Assembly (NCBI GenBank): GCA_944386295.1
Contig: CALXAO010000027.1
Coordinates: 1-60,331, forward strand
Direction of reading: 5' to 3'
DNA from: an uncultured Clostridia bacterium
GTDB lineage: Bacteria > Bacillota > Clostridia > Oscillospirales > UBA644
DNA length: 60,331 nt
Shown: positions 1 to 9,095 of the stretch, piece by piece
Numbering within the stretch: position 1 is the stretch's first letter
Layout of the letters: every line of letters begins with the position of its first letter
Notes under the pieces: model-generated
The model's input: only the letters and a program-made list of their open reading frames with translations
What the model was told of the DNA's origin: nothing
Database searches by the model: none
Translations under genes and position numbers: made by a program

Positions 1-80
1 AACGTAGTAATGCCCACTGTCGTACACGGGGGACAGCAACTGGCGAAGGGGTTAGCGTCTGTTATTTTTGGAGGGGTATC
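1..80 (+). promoter_or_regulatory. thiC leader, possible 3' end of a TPP riboswitch
   Basis: This is the untranslated leader of the thiamine operon, cut by the window edge. The words TAATGCC (9-15) and GGCGAAGGGG (43-52) recall the 3' half of the thi-box aptamer, and CTGTC (18-22) can pair with GACAG (33-37). The spacing between the two words does not fit the consensus well and the 5' half lies outside the window. A TPP riboswitch is expected in front of thiC in Firmicutes, but this sequence alone does not prove it. The thiC ribosome-binding site GGAGGGG is at 70-76. Confidence 0.3.
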
Positions 81-1391
81 ATGACGTACAAGACACAAAT
101 GGAGGCAGCCAAGAAAGGAATTATTACAAAGGAAATGTCTGTGGTTGCAACAAAAGAGGGATTACCGGAAAAAAAGATCCGGGATAGTGTTGCCTGTGGG
201 GAAATTGCAATCCCTGCCAATATTCGGCATAAATCCCTTTCCCCAGAAGGAATCGGCTGTGGTCTAAAAACAAAGATCAATGTTAATCTAGGAATTTCCG
301 GTGACTGCAAAAACTACGACATAGAAATGCAAAAAGTGGATTTAGCCTTGCGCTTTGGTGCGGAAGCAATTATGGATCTAAGCAACTATGGAAAAACCAA
401 CACTTTCCGCCGGGAATTAATCCAAAAATCCACAGCTATGATTGGTACCGTGCCGATGTACGATGCCATTGGATACCTGGAAAAAGATTTGCTGGAAATT
501 CAACCGGAAGATTTTCTGCAAGTTTTGAGAGCGCATGCAGAAGAAGGGGTAGATTTCATGACTATTCACGCGGGCCTGAACCGGAAAACCGCTTCTGCCA
601 TTAAACAGGAAAAACGAAGAATGAACATTGTCTCTCGGGGTGGATCACTCCTGTTTGCCTGGATGGAAATGACGGGAAGAGAAAACCCATTTTTTGAGTA
701 TTACGATGATGTTCTTAAAATTCTGGCTGAATATGATGTGACCATTAGTTTAGGAGATGCTTTGAGACCCGGATGTATCGATGACAGCAGCGACGCCGGG
801 CAAATCGGAGAACTGATTGAATTGGGAAATTTAACAAAACGCGCCTGGGAACAAAATGTTCAAGTGATGGTGGAAGGCCCCGGACATATGGCCATTAACG
901 AAATCGAAGCCAATATGCGTCTGGAAAAAAGGCTTTGTCACAACGCTCCTTTTTATGTTCTTGGTCCGTTAGTAACTGACATTGCCCCAGGATATGACCA
1001 TATTACTTCCGCCATCGGAGGAGCCATTGCCGCAGCTTCAGGTGCAGATTTCCTGTGTTATGTCACGCCTGCTGAACATCTGCGGCTACCGAACCTGAAC
1101 GACGTCAAGGAAGGTATTGTGGCCTCTAAAATTGCAGCGCATGCGGCTGATATTGCAAAGGGCATTCCGGGAGCCAGAGAATGGGACAACAAGATGTCCG
1201 ATGCACGTCATGCCACCGATTGGGAAGAAATGTTCCGACTGGCCATTGACGGAGAAAAAGCAAAAGCCTATTTTGAGAGTACACCACCGGAAGACCGGCA
1301 TACCTGTTCCATGTGCGGCAAAATGTGCGCGGTGCGTACCACCAACCGTATTTTGGAAGGAAAAACCGTTGAATTCCGTCGGGAAAAATAA
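81..1391 (+). CDS. thiC: Phosphomethylpyrimidine synthase ThiC
   Basis: ThiC is a radical SAM enzyme that rearranges the purine intermediate AIR into HMP-phosphate, the pyrimidine half of thiamine. The product is 436 aa, the usual length for clostridial ThiC without the extra N-terminal domain of the E. coli enzyme. The C-terminal cluster motif is CSMCGKMC with cysteines at 409, 412 and 416, which binds the [4Fe-4S] cluster. The ATG at 81 follows GGAGGGG at 70-76. It is the first gene of a tight operon with thiM, thiE, a HAD phosphatase and thiD, and the operon is probably controlled through its leader. Confidence 0.97.
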   Translation: MTYKTQMEAAKKGIITKEMSVVATKEGLPEKKIRDSVACGEIAIPANIRHKSLSPEGIGCGLKTKINVNLGISGDCKNYDIEMQKVDLALRFGAEAIMDLSNYGKTNTFRRELIQKSTAMIGTVPMYDAIGYLEKDLLEIQPEDFLQVLRAHAEEGVDFMTIHAGLNRKTASAIKQEKRRMNIVSRGGSLLFAWMEMTGRENPFFEYYDDVLKILAEYDVTISLGDALRPGCIDDSSDAGQIGELIELGNLTKRAWEQNVQVMVEGPGHMAINEIEANMRLEKRLCHNAPFYVLGPLVTDIAPGYDHITSAIGGAIAAASGADFLCYVTPAEHLRLPNLNDVKEGIVASKIAAHAADIAKGIPGAREWDNKMSDARHATDWEEMFRLAIDGEKAKAYFESTPPEDRHTCSMCGKMCAVRTTNRILEGKTVEFRREK

Positions 1392-1409
1392 TCTTGGAGG
1401 TCTAATACT

Positions 1410-2231
1410 ATGCTTAAAGAAATGCTGGACAATGTCCGTGCTACTACTCCCCTGATTCATAACATTACCAACTATGTTACCGTCAATGACTGTGCAAATA
1501 CCTTGCTGGCCTGCGGCGGCGCACCCATTATGTCAGATGACCGGGAAGAAGTCGAGGAAATTACCTCGATCTGTGGAGGATTGAATATCAATATCGGCAC
1601 ACTTAACGGCAATACAATTCCATCTATGTTTCTGGCCGGGAAAAAAGCCAATGAGTTGTCCCACCCGGTACTGTTAGACCCAGTCGGTGCAGGTGCTTCT
1701 TCCCTCCGGACCCGGACTGCATGCAAATTAATGGATGAAATTCATTTCACAGCCATCCGGGGAAATATTTCAGAAATCAAAACACTGGCGCTAGGCAGTG
1801 GATCCACCAAAGGTGTCGATGCAGACGTTGCTGATGTCATTACTCGAGAAAATATCAAAGATGGCGTAAGATTCGCAAAAGAACTTTCAGCCAAAACGAA
1901 TGCGGTCGTAGCCATTACTGGCGCAATCGATATTGTAGCAAACAGCTCTACCGCCTATGCCATTTATAACGGACACCCCATCCTAAGCAAGATCACAGGC
2001 TCAGGCTGTATGCTCTCCGCCATGACGACAGCTTATCTGACCGCCAATCCCACACAGCCCCTGACCGCAGTATTGGCAGCTGTTTGTGCTATGGGCCTTT
2101 GCGGAGAGCTGGCATTTGCACATCTTGGTGCCCAAGAAGGCAATTCCACATTTCGTAATAAACTGATCGACCAGATTTATTGTCTTACAGGGGATTTGTT
2201 GGAAAGCGGTGCTAGATATGAACTTCAATAA
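1410..2231 (+). CDS. thiM: Hydroxyethylthiazole kinase ThiM
   Basis: ThiM phosphorylates 4-methyl-5-hydroxyethylthiazole, so it salvages the thiazole half of thiamine. The 273 aa product has the family signatures VTVNDCANTLLACGGAPIMS near the N-terminus and TGSGCMLSA near residue 198, which carries the active-site cysteine region. The ATG follows a GGAGG at about 1396. It starts 18 bases after thiC and overlaps thiE. No thiazole synthase gene (thiG, thiS, thiF, thiH) is present in the window, so this operon pairs de novo pyrimidine synthesis with thiazole salvage; thiG could lie elsewhere. Confidence 0.96.
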   Translation: MLKEMLDNVRATTPLIHNITNYVTVNDCANTLLACGGAPIMSDDREEVEEITSICGGLNINIGTLNGNTIPSMFLAGKKANELSHPVLLDPVGAGASSLRTRTACKLMDEIHFTAIRGNISEIKTLALGSGSTKGVDADVADVITRENIKDGVRFAKELSAKTNAVVAITGAIDIVANSSTAYAIYNGHPILSKITGSGCMLSAMTTAYLTANPTQPLTAVLAAVCAMGLCGELAFAHLGAQEGNSTFRNKLIDQIYCLTGDLLESGARYELQ

Positions 2232-2859
2232 GGAATTTCTACGGCTGTATGCTGTAACCGACCGCGCATGGACAGGCACTCTTTCACTGAAAGAGCAAAT
2301 AGAACAAGCTCTAAAAGGAGGTGTTACCTGTGTTCAGTTGCGAGAAAAAGAACTCTCTTTGACCGAATTCGCCAAAGAAGCGGCAGAAATTCAAGCGCTT
2401 TGCAGAAGATATAACACGCCGTTTCTAATCAATGACAATGTGGAATTGGCGGTCGCCTGCAATGCAGATGGGGTACATGTAGGCCAATCAGATATGGCGG
2501 CTGGCGCAGTGCGAAAAAAAATTGGCCGTGAAAAAATTCTGGGCGTATCGGTCCAAACTCTCCAGCAGGCAATTGCCGCACAACAACAGGGCGCGGATTA
2601 TTTAGGAGTCGGCGCAGTGTTCACAACCGCTACAAAACTGGATGCAGACTTCGTTTCACTGACAACACTACAGGAAATCTGCCGTACAGTTACCATCCCC
2701 GTAGTGGCAATCGGAGGAATTAACCGATCCAACCTGCTTCAATTGTCCGAAACAGGAATCGAGGGTGTCGCCCTGGTTTCCGCTATTTTTGCCAGCACTA
2801 ATATTACACAGGAATGTGGGGAATTGATGGGCTTAGTAAAACAGGCGGTGGGGAAATGA
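2218..2859 (+). CDS. thiE: Thiamine-phosphate synthase ThiE
   Basis: ThiE couples HMP-pyrophosphate and thiazole phosphate to thiamine phosphate. The TIM-barrel motifs are visible: LREKELS, INDNVELA, DGVHVGQSDM, VGAVFTTATK and VAIGGI. I place the start at ATG 2218, eleven bases after GGAAAG (2201-2206); a GTG at 2209 in the same frame is an alternative that adds three residues. The start overlaps the end of thiM and the TGA stop overlaps the ATG of the next gene (ATGA at 2856), so translation is probably coupled. Confidence 0.95.
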   Translation: MNFNKEFLRLYAVTDRAWTGTLSLKEQIEQALKGGVTCVQLREKELSLTEFAKEAAEIQALCRRYNTPFLINDNVELAVACNADGVHVGQSDMAAGAVRKKIGREKILGVSVQTLQQAIAAQQQGADYLGVGAVFTTATKLDADFVSLTTLQEICRTVTIPVVAIGGINRSNLLQLSETGIEGVALVSAIFASTNITQECGELMGLVKQAVGK

Positions 2860-3515
2860 TTCCTGCCGGAATTATTTTTGACCTAGACGGAACTCTGCTG
2901 GATTCCATGCCCCATTGGGAACACTTAGGTGAAGATTACCTGCGACATCAGCAAATAGAACCGGAACCAGGACTAAACGAAATTCTTAGATCTTTAAGCT
3001 TATTGCAAGCCGCAGATTATTTTCGGAACCGTTACGGAATCCAGAAGTCAGCAAAAACAATTTTAGAAGAAATCCGCATGCAGATTGCCGATTTTTACCA
3101 ACGGCAAGCAAAACTGAAGCCGCAAGCCGACACATTTGTCCGAAAGATCCGCGCAATGGGAATTCCCTGTTGTCTAGCGACAGCCACAGAATTTTCCCTG
3201 GCACAGGCAGCGCTGGAAAGAACCGGGATTCTTTCCCTTTTTCAGGGAATTTTAACTTGCACGCAAGTTGGAAGCGGAAAAGAAAACCCAGAAATTTTTC
3301 ATGCAGCCAGAGCCGTTCTGAAAACGCCGCAGCAACAAACACTTGTCTTTGAAGACGCTTTGCATGCCATTCTTACAGCAAAACGGGCTGGTTATCCCGT
3401 TGCAGCAATATCAGATAAAACATCTGCTAGGGATGAAATTGAAATTCGGAAAGTTTCGGACTACTACTTTAAATCTTTTTCAGAAGCGGAGGAATTGTTT
3501 TGCATACAGTATTAA
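2856..3515 (+). CDS. HAD-superfamily hydrolase in the thiamine operon
   Basis: The product is a 219 aa haloacid-dehalogenase-type phosphatase of the beta-phosphoglucomutase-like branch. It has motif I DLDGT near residue 9, a helical cap segment, LATATE as motif II, GKENPEIF as motif III and FEDALHAI as motif IV. The ATG at 2856 overlaps the thiE stop. Its TTG-started neighbour thiD overlaps its end. The operon context suggests a phosphatase acting on a thiamine intermediate such as thiamine phosphate or HMP phosphate, but the substrate is inference only. Confidence 0.85.
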   Translation: MIPAGIIFDLDGTLLDSMPHWEHLGEDYLRHQQIEPEPGLNEILRSLSLLQAADYFRNRYGIQKSAKTILEEIRMQIADFYQRQAKLKPQADTFVRKIRAMGIPCCLATATEFSLAQAALERTGILSLFQGILTCTQVGSGKENPEIFHAARAVLKTPQQQTLVFEDALHAILTAKRAGYPVAAISDKTSARDEIEIRKVSDYYFKSFSEAEELFCIQY

Positions 3516-4285
3516 CTATCGCCGGCTCGGACTGTAGTGGAGGCGCCGGTATTCAGGCAGATATCAAAACCATTTCTGCGCATAAAATGTACGCAGAAAG
3601 TGTAATTACCGCAATGACTGCACAGAATACAACCGGTGTTTTCGGTATTCAGGAAGCAAATCCAGATTTTGTCTCTTTACAAATGGATTGCGTATTCCAG
3701 GACATCCCACCGGATGCAGTCAAAATTGGTATGGTTTCCAATCCGGACATTATCCGTACTATTGCCCGAAAACTTCAGGAATATCAGGCAAAAAATATTG
3801 TTCTGGATCCAGTAATGGTCTCTACCAGCGGAAATCGACTATTATCTGAAAATGCGGAAGAGACGTTACAGGAATTTCTGTTTCCGCTAGCAGATATCCT
3901 CACACCGAACCTTCCGGAGGCCGAAGTTCTCTGCAAATTTGAAATTAGGGGAGAATCAGAAATGCAAGCGGCGGCGGCAGCTATCAGCCTTTTTGTCCGC
4001 GGAGCGGTTCTCATCAAGGGAGGTCATGGCATAGCCGATGCGGCTGACCTGTTATGGGATGGGGAAAAAACATCTTGGTTTCGCGCCCCAAGAATCCAGA
4101 CAGAAAATACCCACGGAACCGGCTGCACCCTCTCCTCCGCTATTGCTTGCGGACTTGCTGCCGGACTTTCCCTGCATGAAAGTGTGCAACAGGCTAAGGA
4201 ATACCTAACTGGGGCATTGGCGGACGGGTTAAACCTAGGAAAAGGAAAAGGTCCGATCAATCATTTGTACCGCATCCCAGAATAA
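3500..4285 (+). CDS. thiD: HMP/HMP-phosphate kinase ThiD
   Basis: ThiD phosphorylates HMP and HMP-phosphate to HMP pyrophosphate for ThiE. The 261 aa product has the ribokinase-fold signatures TIAGSDCSGGAGIQADIK at the N-terminus and THGTGCTLSSAIA near the C-terminus. The start is TTG at 3500, chosen because ThiD proteins begin just before TIAGSD and because GGAGG lies at 3488-3492. It overlaps the HAD gene by 16 bases. No clear intrinsic terminator follows; the next sequence is a decayed MATE gene on the same strand. Confidence 0.95.
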   Translation: MHTVLTIAGSDCSGGAGIQADIKTISAHKMYAESVITAMTAQNTTGVFGIQEANPDFVSLQMDCVFQDIPPDAVKIGMVSNPDIIRTIARKLQEYQAKNIVLDPVMVSTSGNRLLSENAEETLQEFLFPLADILTPNLPEAEVLCKFEIRGESEMQAAAAAISLFVRGAVLIKGGHGIADAADLLWDGEKTSWFRAPRIQTENTHGTGCTLSSAIACGLAAGLSLHESVQQAKEYLTGALADGLNLGKGKGPINHLYRIPE

Positions 4286-4870
4286 TATTGGCCACATTCC
4301 TGAAAACGGAGACCTGGCATTAACAGGGCTGGGGTTTATATGCCGTTAATTATGATTATTTCTGTATTTACCGCATTGAATTAGTATGGAGACGCGCCCC
4401 GAGCATCGATTCATATAGGCAGCAGAAATCCAGTCACAACACATGCGTTGTCGTTCTTTGCATTCTTTCCCTTTTGCTGACTATTTTTTCGAATATTTTC
4501 CAAAGCAATGATACCTTTATTCGGAGCAAGCGAAAACACCATTGGCTTTGCAGAAGTATTGTTCTGAACCCACTATTTATCTTCGGACTAAACATGGGCA
4601 TTCAGGGAGCAGCCATTACTACTGTCACTATGGCCTGATATTGATACAAACACCGCAAGGACTGACTCCTTCTCAGTTATAATTTTGGTTCAAAAAACAA
4701 TACACGGGTAAAAAAAGCATTTTTCCTGTTACTGCGAACCTGTCTGGGTTATACCGTTGCCCTTTGGAGGCTGGTTATGCTATTTCCACTGTTTTTTTCT
4801 GCCCTGTGTTCACCTCAGATAACGCTCTATTGACCTATAATTTTGCAACCTCACTAATTTGGTTGCCTAC
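4286..4870 (+). pseudogene. Decayed MATE-family transporter
   Basis: No long ORF exists here, but short stretches in shifting frames spell MATE efflux protein motifs in the right order. They include IGHIPENGDLALTGLGF (from about 4293), PLIMIISVFTAL, PLFGASENTIGFAEV, LNPLFIFGLNMGIQGAAITT (from about 4564) and FTSDNALLTYN near 4812. Several frameshifts and stops separate them and the N-terminus is missing. It lies directly behind thiD on the same strand. Whether it was ever part of the thiamine operon cannot be told. Confidence 0.7.
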
Positions 4871-4958
4871 CAGAAAACCTTTGTGGCTATCGGAAATGCA
4901 AAAATATCGCTCTTTCTTGCATTGCCCGAGCAGTAACACAATCACTGCCACGATTCAT

Positions 4959-4994
4959 AAAAATCTGCCGGGATATTGCTCCCGGCAGATTTTT
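4959..4994. terminator. Bidirectional intrinsic terminator
   Basis: A perfect 14-bp inverted repeat, AAAAATCTGCCGGG (4959-4972) and CCCGGCAGATTTTT (4981-4994), encloses an 8-nt loop. It has A and T runs at its ends, so it can work in both directions. It ends the minus-strand dehydrogenase pseudogene, whose stop codon overlaps the stem. Confidence 0.9.
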
Positions 4995-6149
4995 ATGATA
5001 GGGAAGGAATCTGAATTTCCACTTCTTTCCCACAGGCCGAAGAACGGCAAATTCCATCGATAATCGCCTGATTGTAAAGAATTTCAGAAGTTGGCACAGG
5101 TGCTGTACCGTTAGACTAAACAGCAGTAATAAAAGACCGCAGTTTCCGATAAAACAACCCTTTCCCTACCGGCGGTGCCGGTAGGAGAGGAATCTGGTAA
5201 GATACCGAGCGCCCAGCTGTCTGTTTATATACAGTCAATGGCTTGTCAAATTCTCCGTTCCAACAATCAGTTGAGGGAATCCTCAGGCCGCCTTCAGTTC
5301 CCAGAATCAAAGCGTCGCCGCTGGTATCCATATGCATAGCCCAAGAAATCCGAAAATCCAGAATAATTCCGCCCTCCAGACGCACAAATGCGGCGGCAAA
5401 ATCATCTACACTGAAAGCTTTGGCATATTCCGGATGCTCCGGATAATACGCAGGATCTTTTCCAAAATAATCAGACATATATCCGGTCACTAGCCTACCG
5501 CTTTCAAAAGCATGTCAATAGAATAAGCACCGATATCGCCTACCGCCCCTACACCACCAGTATCTTTTTGAATAAAACTAGTCCCATGAGATGCAGGAAT
5601 ACCTCTCCGGCGCCCTCCGCCAGCCTGGAGGTAATATACCTTACCTAATTCACCGGAATCCACAATTTTTTGAATCATTTGCATATTTTCGCTCATCCGG
5701 GGTTGAAAACCAAACGTCAGAATCTTACCACTCTTTTTTTCCGTTTTCATTACCCGAATTGCTTCGTCCAGTGTTACGGTAAAAGGTTTTTCCAGCATTA
5801 CATGAATGCCATGTTCCAAGGCATAAATAGCAGGTTCCGCATGCTGTACGTTATAAGTGCAAATACTGACCGCGTCTAAGTCGGGTTCACTGTCAATCAG
5901 TTCCTTATGATTCCGATAACAACGGGCCCTCTCTACCCCAAACCGGCGGAAAAATGCTTCGGCTTTTCCCGGAATCAAATCTGCACCGGCAATCACTTCA
6001 ACATCTTCCATTTTCAAATATTCCCGGATATGGGCGCCTGCAATTCCGCCGGTTCCAATAATTCCAACCCGAATTTTTCGTTTGCTAGACACAGATTCCT
6101 GGCAAGCACAGTCTTCAGAAAAACGGTCTAACAATAAATCATGACCAAT
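4993..6149 (-). pseudogene. Broken Gfo/Idh/MocA-family dehydrogenase, tandem copy
   Basis: This is a degenerate tandem copy of the intact gene at 6157-7323. The Rossmann fold segment VGIIGTGGIAGAHIREYL and the EKPFTVTLDEA motif are preserved, and most aligned residues match the intact copy. Three lesions break it. About 16 bases are lost near 5488-5492 compared with the intact copy (the YPKPLT codons), causing a frameshift. A TAG replaces a glutamine codon near 5116-5118. The expected ATG at the N-terminus is absent (ATT or GGT at that place). The tail resumes in frame to a stop at 4993. It is presumably non-functional. Confidence 0.9.
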
Positions 6150-6156
6150 ACCTCTC

Positions 6157-7323
6157 TTATATTTCGGGAATGGTAATCTCAACTTCCTTACCGCAGGCCG
6201 CAGAACGGCAGATTCCATCAATAATCGCCTGGTTATAAACAATTTCCGAAGAAGGTACTGTAGCTTTTCCGCCAATTTGTACAGCATCAATAAAGGAACG
6301 AAGCTTCCGATAGAACAGACCATCTTCAGCATTGGGCGGCGGAAGAAGAGGAACCTGATAAGATACAGAGCGTCCAGCAACCTGCTTGTAAACCGTTAGA
6401 GGTTTATTGAACTCCCCATTCCAACAATCAGTCGAGGGAATCCGAAGTCCGCCCTTGGTACCGAGAATCAAAGCATCCCCGCAGGTATCCATATTCATTG
6501 CCCAGGAAATTCGGAAATCCAAAACAATCCCGCCTTCCAGACGCACAAATGCAGCGGCAAAATCATCTACCCCAAACACGCTGGCATATTCCGGATGATT
6601 GGGATAGTACGCAGGATCTTTCCCAAAGTAATCAGATGTATAACCAGTCACGGTCAGCGGCTTCGGGTAACCCACTGCTTTCAAAAGCATATCCAAGGAA
6701 TATGCGCCAATATCGCCCACGGCACCTACACCGCCAGTATCCTTCTGAATAAAGGTGGTTCCATATGGAGTAGGAATTCCTCTCCGGCGACCACCGCCAG
6801 CCTGGAGGTAATACACCTTACCTAATTCACCGGAATCCACAATTTTCTGAATCATCTGCATATTTTCGCTCATCCGGGGTTGAAAACCGATGGTAAGGAT
6901 TTTTCCGCTTTTCTTTTCAGCTTTCATTACTTGAATGGCTTCGTCCAATGTCACCGTAAACGGTTTTTCTAACATTACATTGATGCCATGTTCCAATGCA
7001 TAAATCGCCGGTCCCGCATGCTGGGTATTATACGTACAAATACTTACAGCATCCAAATCTTTTTCTGAATCAATCATTTCCTTGTGACTAGGATAGCACC
7101 GAACGCCTTCCACACCATAGGTCCGAAAAAATTCTTCCGCCTTTCCAGGCACAAGATCTGCACCAGCCACAATTTCAACATCGTCCATTTTCAGATATTC
7201 ATGAATATGAGCTTGGGCAATCCACCCGGTTCCAATAATTCCAACCTTAATTTTCCGTTTGCCTACCTCTCCTTTGGACACGGTCAGGTCTTTAGTAAAA
7301 TTATCCAATATGCTATCTGACAT
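6157..7323 (-). CDS. Gfo/Idh/MocA-family NAD(P)-dependent dehydrogenase
   Basis: The 388 aa product is a sugar or inositol-type oxidoreductase of the cytoplasm. It has the nucleotide-binding stretch VGIIGTGWIAQAHIHEYL after about 25 residues, the conserved EKPFTVTLDEA that carries the catalytic-site lysine, and a GFQPRMSENMQ segment. The ATG at 7323 follows AAGGAGTG; an upstream in-frame extension lacks a ribosome-binding site. It lies just downstream of a sugar phosphate isomerase broken by a stop codon and upstream of its own decayed duplicate. The substrate is unknown; a polyol or modified hexose is plausible. Confidence 0.92.
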   Translation of the reverse strand: MSDSILDNFTKDLTVSKGEVGKRKIKVGIIGTGWIAQAHIHEYLKMDDVEIVAGADLVPGKAEEFFRTYGVEGVRCYPSHKEMIDSEKDLDAVSICTYNTQHAGPAIYALEHGINVMLEKPFTVTLDEAIQVMKAEKKSGKILTIGFQPRMSENMQMIQKIVDSGELGKVYYLQAGGGRRRGIPTPYGTTFIQKDTGGVGAVGDIGAYSLDMLLKAVGYPKPLTVTGYTSDYFGKDPAYYPNHPEYASVFGVDDFAAAFVRLEGGIVLDFRISWAMNMDTCGDALILGTKGGLRIPSTDCWNGEFNKPLTVYKQVAGRSVSYQVPLLPPPNAEDGLFYRKLRSFIDAVQIGGKATVPSSEIVYNQAIIDGICRSAACGKEVEITIPEI

Positions 7324-7343
7324 AGTAAATAGTACACTCCTTT

Positions 7344-8165
7344 TTATTGAATTGTTTTCAAATACTGAATACTTGCTTCTGCGCATTCCAGTGGTGTCTT
7401 TCCCATACTTGGGTTGTCCTGTTCTACAACAACCCAACGAGTGCCGCACTCGCTGCAGGCTTGGAGAATCCTAGGAAAATCCTGACAGCCGCTACCTACA
7501 GGTCGCAGGCAAAATGCCTTGGTCTCATCCGCAGCATCAGACATTCCATCGTGAATTCCAATCAAAGCATACATCTATTCCGACTTACTTCCCACATAAT
7601 CTTTCAGATGGACCACTGGGACTCTTCCGCTGTATTTCCGGATATAGGAAGCCGGATCTTCGCCGCCAACCCGCACCCAGCAGGTATCCAGCTGCGTTTT
7701 CAGCAATGACTCTGGCACTTCCCGGTACAGAATGTCCAGCGCATATTCACCGTCTACCTTCTGGAATTCAAAATCATGATTATGGTACAACAGTGTAAGC
7801 CCTATACGGTTGGCTACTGCTCCTAAAACTTTGGCCCCTTCAATCACTTCGCCAAACCGGGGGGCGCCAGGGCGGTACTCTTCCGTCAAATAAGGAATTG
7901 CAATATATTCACAACCCAGATCCCGGTATTCCCTTAGTATCTCTTCTGGATTCTGCATCATGGAAACAAAGGGAACATGCGCAGAAATTGGAACCAATCC
8001 GACTTCCGAACACATCCGACGGACTGCCTCCGATGAATGACCGAATAGGCCGGCAAATTCTACACCGTCATAGCCCATAGCACGAACTTTCTTCAGCGTA
8101 CCGGCAAAGTCCGCCGCAAGATCATCCCGTACGGAATACAATTGCAAAGCAATGGGAAAATTCAT
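7344..8165 (-). pseudogene. Sugar phosphate isomerase/epimerase interrupted by TAG
   Basis: The two parts together form one TIM-barrel protein of the xylose-isomerase-like (AP endonuclease 2) family, about 273 aa. The first part runs from ATG 8165 (after GAGGTGG) to a TAG at 7577-7575, just after VVHLKDYVGSKSE. The second part continues in the same frame with an ATG directly after the TAG and holds the typical tail LRPVGSG and WVVVEQDNPSMGKTP. The active-site region LLYHNHDFEF is in the first part. A nonsense mutation is the simplest reading; re-initiation at the adjoining ATG could still yield two fragments. Confidence 0.85.
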
Positions 8166-8197
8166 AGATTTATCCACCTCTGTTCATAATTAATTAC

Positions 8198-8230
8198 TTG
8201 TATTATAAGACAAAATATGATATAATGCAA
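8198..8230. promoter_or_regulatory. Symmetric overlapping divergent promoters
   Basis: On the plus strand TTGTAT (8198-8203), 17 bases, then TATAAT (8221-8226) forms the AraC gene promoter. On the minus strand TTGCAT (8230-8225), 17 bases, then TATAAT (8207-8202) forms the isomerase-dehydrogenase promoter. Each -10 box overlaps the -35 box of the other. The arms TTGTATTATA and TATAATGCAA are inverted repeats with one mismatch. Confidence 0.75.
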
Positions 8231-8287
8231 GACATAAACCGTTTTTTAAAAGACAAATATTGCTCAAATTTAAGTGAGGAATTATTG

Positions 8288-9088
8288 ATGCAAGCTTTTT
8301 ACGAAAACAGAACCCTTCCTCTTTTTATCGAACGCAGCCATAGGCTCAATTGCGGTCCTCATTTGCACAATCACATCGAAATGATTTATATGTTGCAAGG
8401 AAAAACCCTAGCGGGCTGTGACGAAGAAGAATATGTAATTCGCTCCGGGGATATATATATTGCCTTTCCCAATCAAATTCATTGGTTCAAAACCACCGAA
8501 TGGGAAGACTATTATATTTATATTTTTTCACCAGACTTCTGTCCTGAATTCCGGGATATGTTTCAGTCTCAAATTCCTTGCAGTGCCGTAAACAGTACAA
8601 TAGCCTGTTCACCAGAACTTCCAACACTGCTCAAGAATCTATACAAAGAAAAACATAAACCGACCGATCCTTTTCAGGAAGCACGTTTGCGCGGTTATTT
8701 TCTTGCTGCGTTAGGAGAACTGTTCTCCGGAATTTCCTTTCAGCCCACACGCGCCGCTGATGGAAATATTCTGAAAAGTATCCTGAACTACTGTGACCAA
8801 AATTACACAGAGGAGCTGTCACTAAAAACCCTTTCACAGGCACTAAACGTCGGTAAATATTATATTTCCCATGTGTTTAACGAAAAACTTCACATCAGCT
8901 TTAATAATTACATTAACGACCGGAGAATTAGTCAGGCAATCCTTCAAATGAAAACTTTTCCGGAAAAATCAGTTACTGAAATCGCTTATGATGTAGGATT
9001 TAACAATACTCGAACCTTTAATCGGGCCTTTCTGAAATATGCTGGCTGTTCCCCCCGGGAGTTCCGGAAACTCCGGCAGAACCGATGA
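8288..9088 (+). CDS. AraC-family transcriptional regulator
   Basis: The 266 aa product has an N-terminal cupin-like sensor domain (HLHNHIEMIYMLQG, with PNQIHWF) and a C-terminal pair of helix-turn-helix motifs (LSLKTLSQALNVGKYYISHV; VTEIAYDVGFNNTRTFNRAF). An open frame reaches back to TTG 8198 and ATG 8225, but both lie inside the promoter, upstream of the expected transcription start near 8233. ATG 8288 follows GAGGA (8276-8280) at good spacing and is the likely start. It is divergent from the isomerase and dehydrogenase genes and probably regulates them in response to their sugar. It converges with the next gene with a gap of only 7 bases. Confidence 0.9.
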   Translation: MQAFYENRTLPLFIERSHRLNCGPHLHNHIEMIYMLQGKTLAGCDEEEYVIRSGDIYIAFPNQIHWFKTTEWEDYYIYIFSPDFCPEFRDMFQSQIPCSAVNSTIACSPELPTLLKNLYKEKHKPTDPFQEARLRGYFLAALGELFSGISFQPTRAADGNILKSILNYCDQNYTEELSLKTLSQALNVGKYYISHVFNEKLHISFNNYINDRRISQAILQMKTFPEKSVTEIAYDVGFNNTRTFNRAFLKYAGCSPREFRKLRQNR

Positions 9089-9095
9089 ATCCGTC

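Noticed and set aside
4764-5063. 99-residue plus-strand frame behind the thiamine operon
   Set aside because: It mixes the tail of the MATE relic with antisense of the dehydrogenase relic and runs through a perfect terminator.
5490-6380. 296-residue minus-strand frame starting MLDALYLIRFLFF
   Set aside because: Its first 70 or so residues read the end of the intact dehydrogenase gene in another frame. Only the part from about 6149 downward is the relic.
5116-7577. In-frame TAG codons as amber recoding (pyrrolysine or suppressor)
   Set aside because: TAG ends the intact genes at 14133 and 38050, and the dehydrogenase copy with TAG also has a frameshift and no start. Decay explains it better; no pylTSBCD-like gene is seen.
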